A stretch of DNA of 5,993 nucleotides from Candidatus Bathyarchaeota archaeon (lineage in GTDB: Archaea; Thermoproteota; Bathyarchaeia; 40CM-2-53-6; FEN-987). Both the position numbers and the translations under genes were made by a program. Within the stretch, counting starts at the first letter, position 1; each line of letters opens with the position of its first letter. The stretch spans positions 1 through 5,993 of the forward strand of contig PMBQ01000286.1 of NCBI GenBank assembly GCA_003152955.1, in the 5' to 3' direction. Shown here piece after piece: positions 5,563 through 5,993 of the stretch. The notes below the pieces were generated by a model, which worked only from the letters and a program-made list of their open reading frames with translations, searched no databases and was not told the DNA's origin.

Positions 5563-5976
5563 ATGAGTGTGGGAAAGATGAAAGGATACGTAACCAATCT
5601 TGAGCAAGAGACCGAGAAGAATGCGGATTTCCGGCGTGTGCTGTACACGGGGAAGCATAGCCAGCTAGTACTCATGAGCCTTAAGCCTAGAGAAGAAATA
5701 GGTGAAGAAACGCACGAGGATGTAGATCAATTCTTTCGATTTGAATCAGGAGAAGGGAAGGTGATTATTGACGGCGTGGAACACCTCGTCAGGAACGGGA
5801 ACGGAGTCATCGTCCCTGCGGGCGCCAAGCATAACGTGATCAATACCTCCGAGAGCGTGAACCTTAAACTCTACACGATCTACTCTCCACCCGAGCACCA
5901 GGACGGTGTAGTCCGCCGTACCAAGATTGAAGCAATGGCGAGTAAGGAGCATTTCGACGGACGAACCTCCGAATAG
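5563..5976 (+). CDS. Single-domain cupin protein
   Basis: This 137-residue soluble protein is a complete small cupin (Cupin_2 type). Cupin motif 1 lies at about 47-65 (GEETHEDVDQ to SGEG), with His51 and nearby Asp53, Asp55 and Gln56 in place of the classical second His and Glu. Motif 2 at 79-94, GNGVIVPAGAKHNVIN, fits G(X)5PXGXXH(X)3N exactly, with His90 as metal ligand. The conserved LKLYTIYSPPEH (101-112) and the end EHFDGRTSE are typical of a widespread subgroup found in bacteria and archaea. Members are often named mannose-6-phosphate isomerase-like, but without biochemical proof. Metal binding is likely; the substrate is unknown, and the changed motif 1 ligands argue against simply copying an enzyme name. 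It has a visible ribosome binding site and a possible promoter and operator upstream, which hints at regulated expression. Only 17 bases follow its stop, so a downstream partner cannot be seen. Confidence 0.93.
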   Translation: MSVGKMKGYVTNLEQETEKNADFRRVLYTGKHSQLVLMSLKPREEIGEETHEDVDQFFRFESGEGKVIIDGVEHLVRNGNGVIVPAGAKHNVINTSESVNLKLYTIYSPPEHQDGVVRRTKIEAMASKEHFDGRTSE

Positions 5977-5993
5977 CAATGCCTGACGCAAGC

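Noticed and set aside
5409..5675. Minus-strand frame of 88 codons
   Set aside because: It overlaps the start of the well-supported cupin gene and has a Ser/Cys-rich composition typical of antisense frames.

Overview
This window holds six protein genes. From left to right they are a large secreted, membrane-anchored protein with a metzincin-type zinc-protease signature (+, 128-2104); a one-repeat YegP/DUF1508 protein (-, 2395-2577); a DAK2-like, glutamine- and methionine-rich helical protein (-, 2636-3271); a complete YjgR/DUF853 HerA-like ATPase (+, 3379-4881); a small DUF1294 membrane protein whose last transmembrane helix is cut off by an apparent one-base frameshift (-, 5046-5261); and a single-domain cupin (+, 5563-5976). 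I found no tRNA, rRNA, CRISPR array, transposase or insertion sequence.

Organism: uncertain. Base composition looks close to balanced by eye. An archaeon, perhaps a mesophilic Thermoproteota-type lineage, is my preferred guess. The large protein has an N-terminal signal, a Ser/Thr-rich stalk, one C-terminal membrane helix and a short Arg/Lys tail, a plan common among archaeal surface proteins. Its gene also has no visible ribosome binding site, as expected of leaderless archaeal transcripts. Against this, YegP, DUF853, DUF1294 and the DAK2-like protein are mostly bacterial families, and the cupin has a good-looking bacterial-type promoter. A bacterium is not excluded.

Layout: the surface protease stands alone, and it converges on the YegP/DAK2-like pair across about 290 bases with no convincing gene. 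The DAK2-like gene and YegP (58-base gap) run in the same direction and may be one transcript. They diverge from the ATPase gene across a 107-base promoter region. The ATPase converges on DUF1294 over about 165 bases that carry a cluster of ATATTA(A/G)CG repeats and a hairpin. DUF1294 and the cupin diverge from a 301-base intergenic region rich in short inverted repeats.

Function as a group: the genes do not form a recognisable pathway. The most interesting items are the secreted HExxHxxGxxH protein, the DUF1294 frameshift, the repeat-hairpin-repeat block after the ATPase gene, and the divergent DAK2-like/ATPase arrangement. I do not see convincing evidence of a complete new defence or mobile system.
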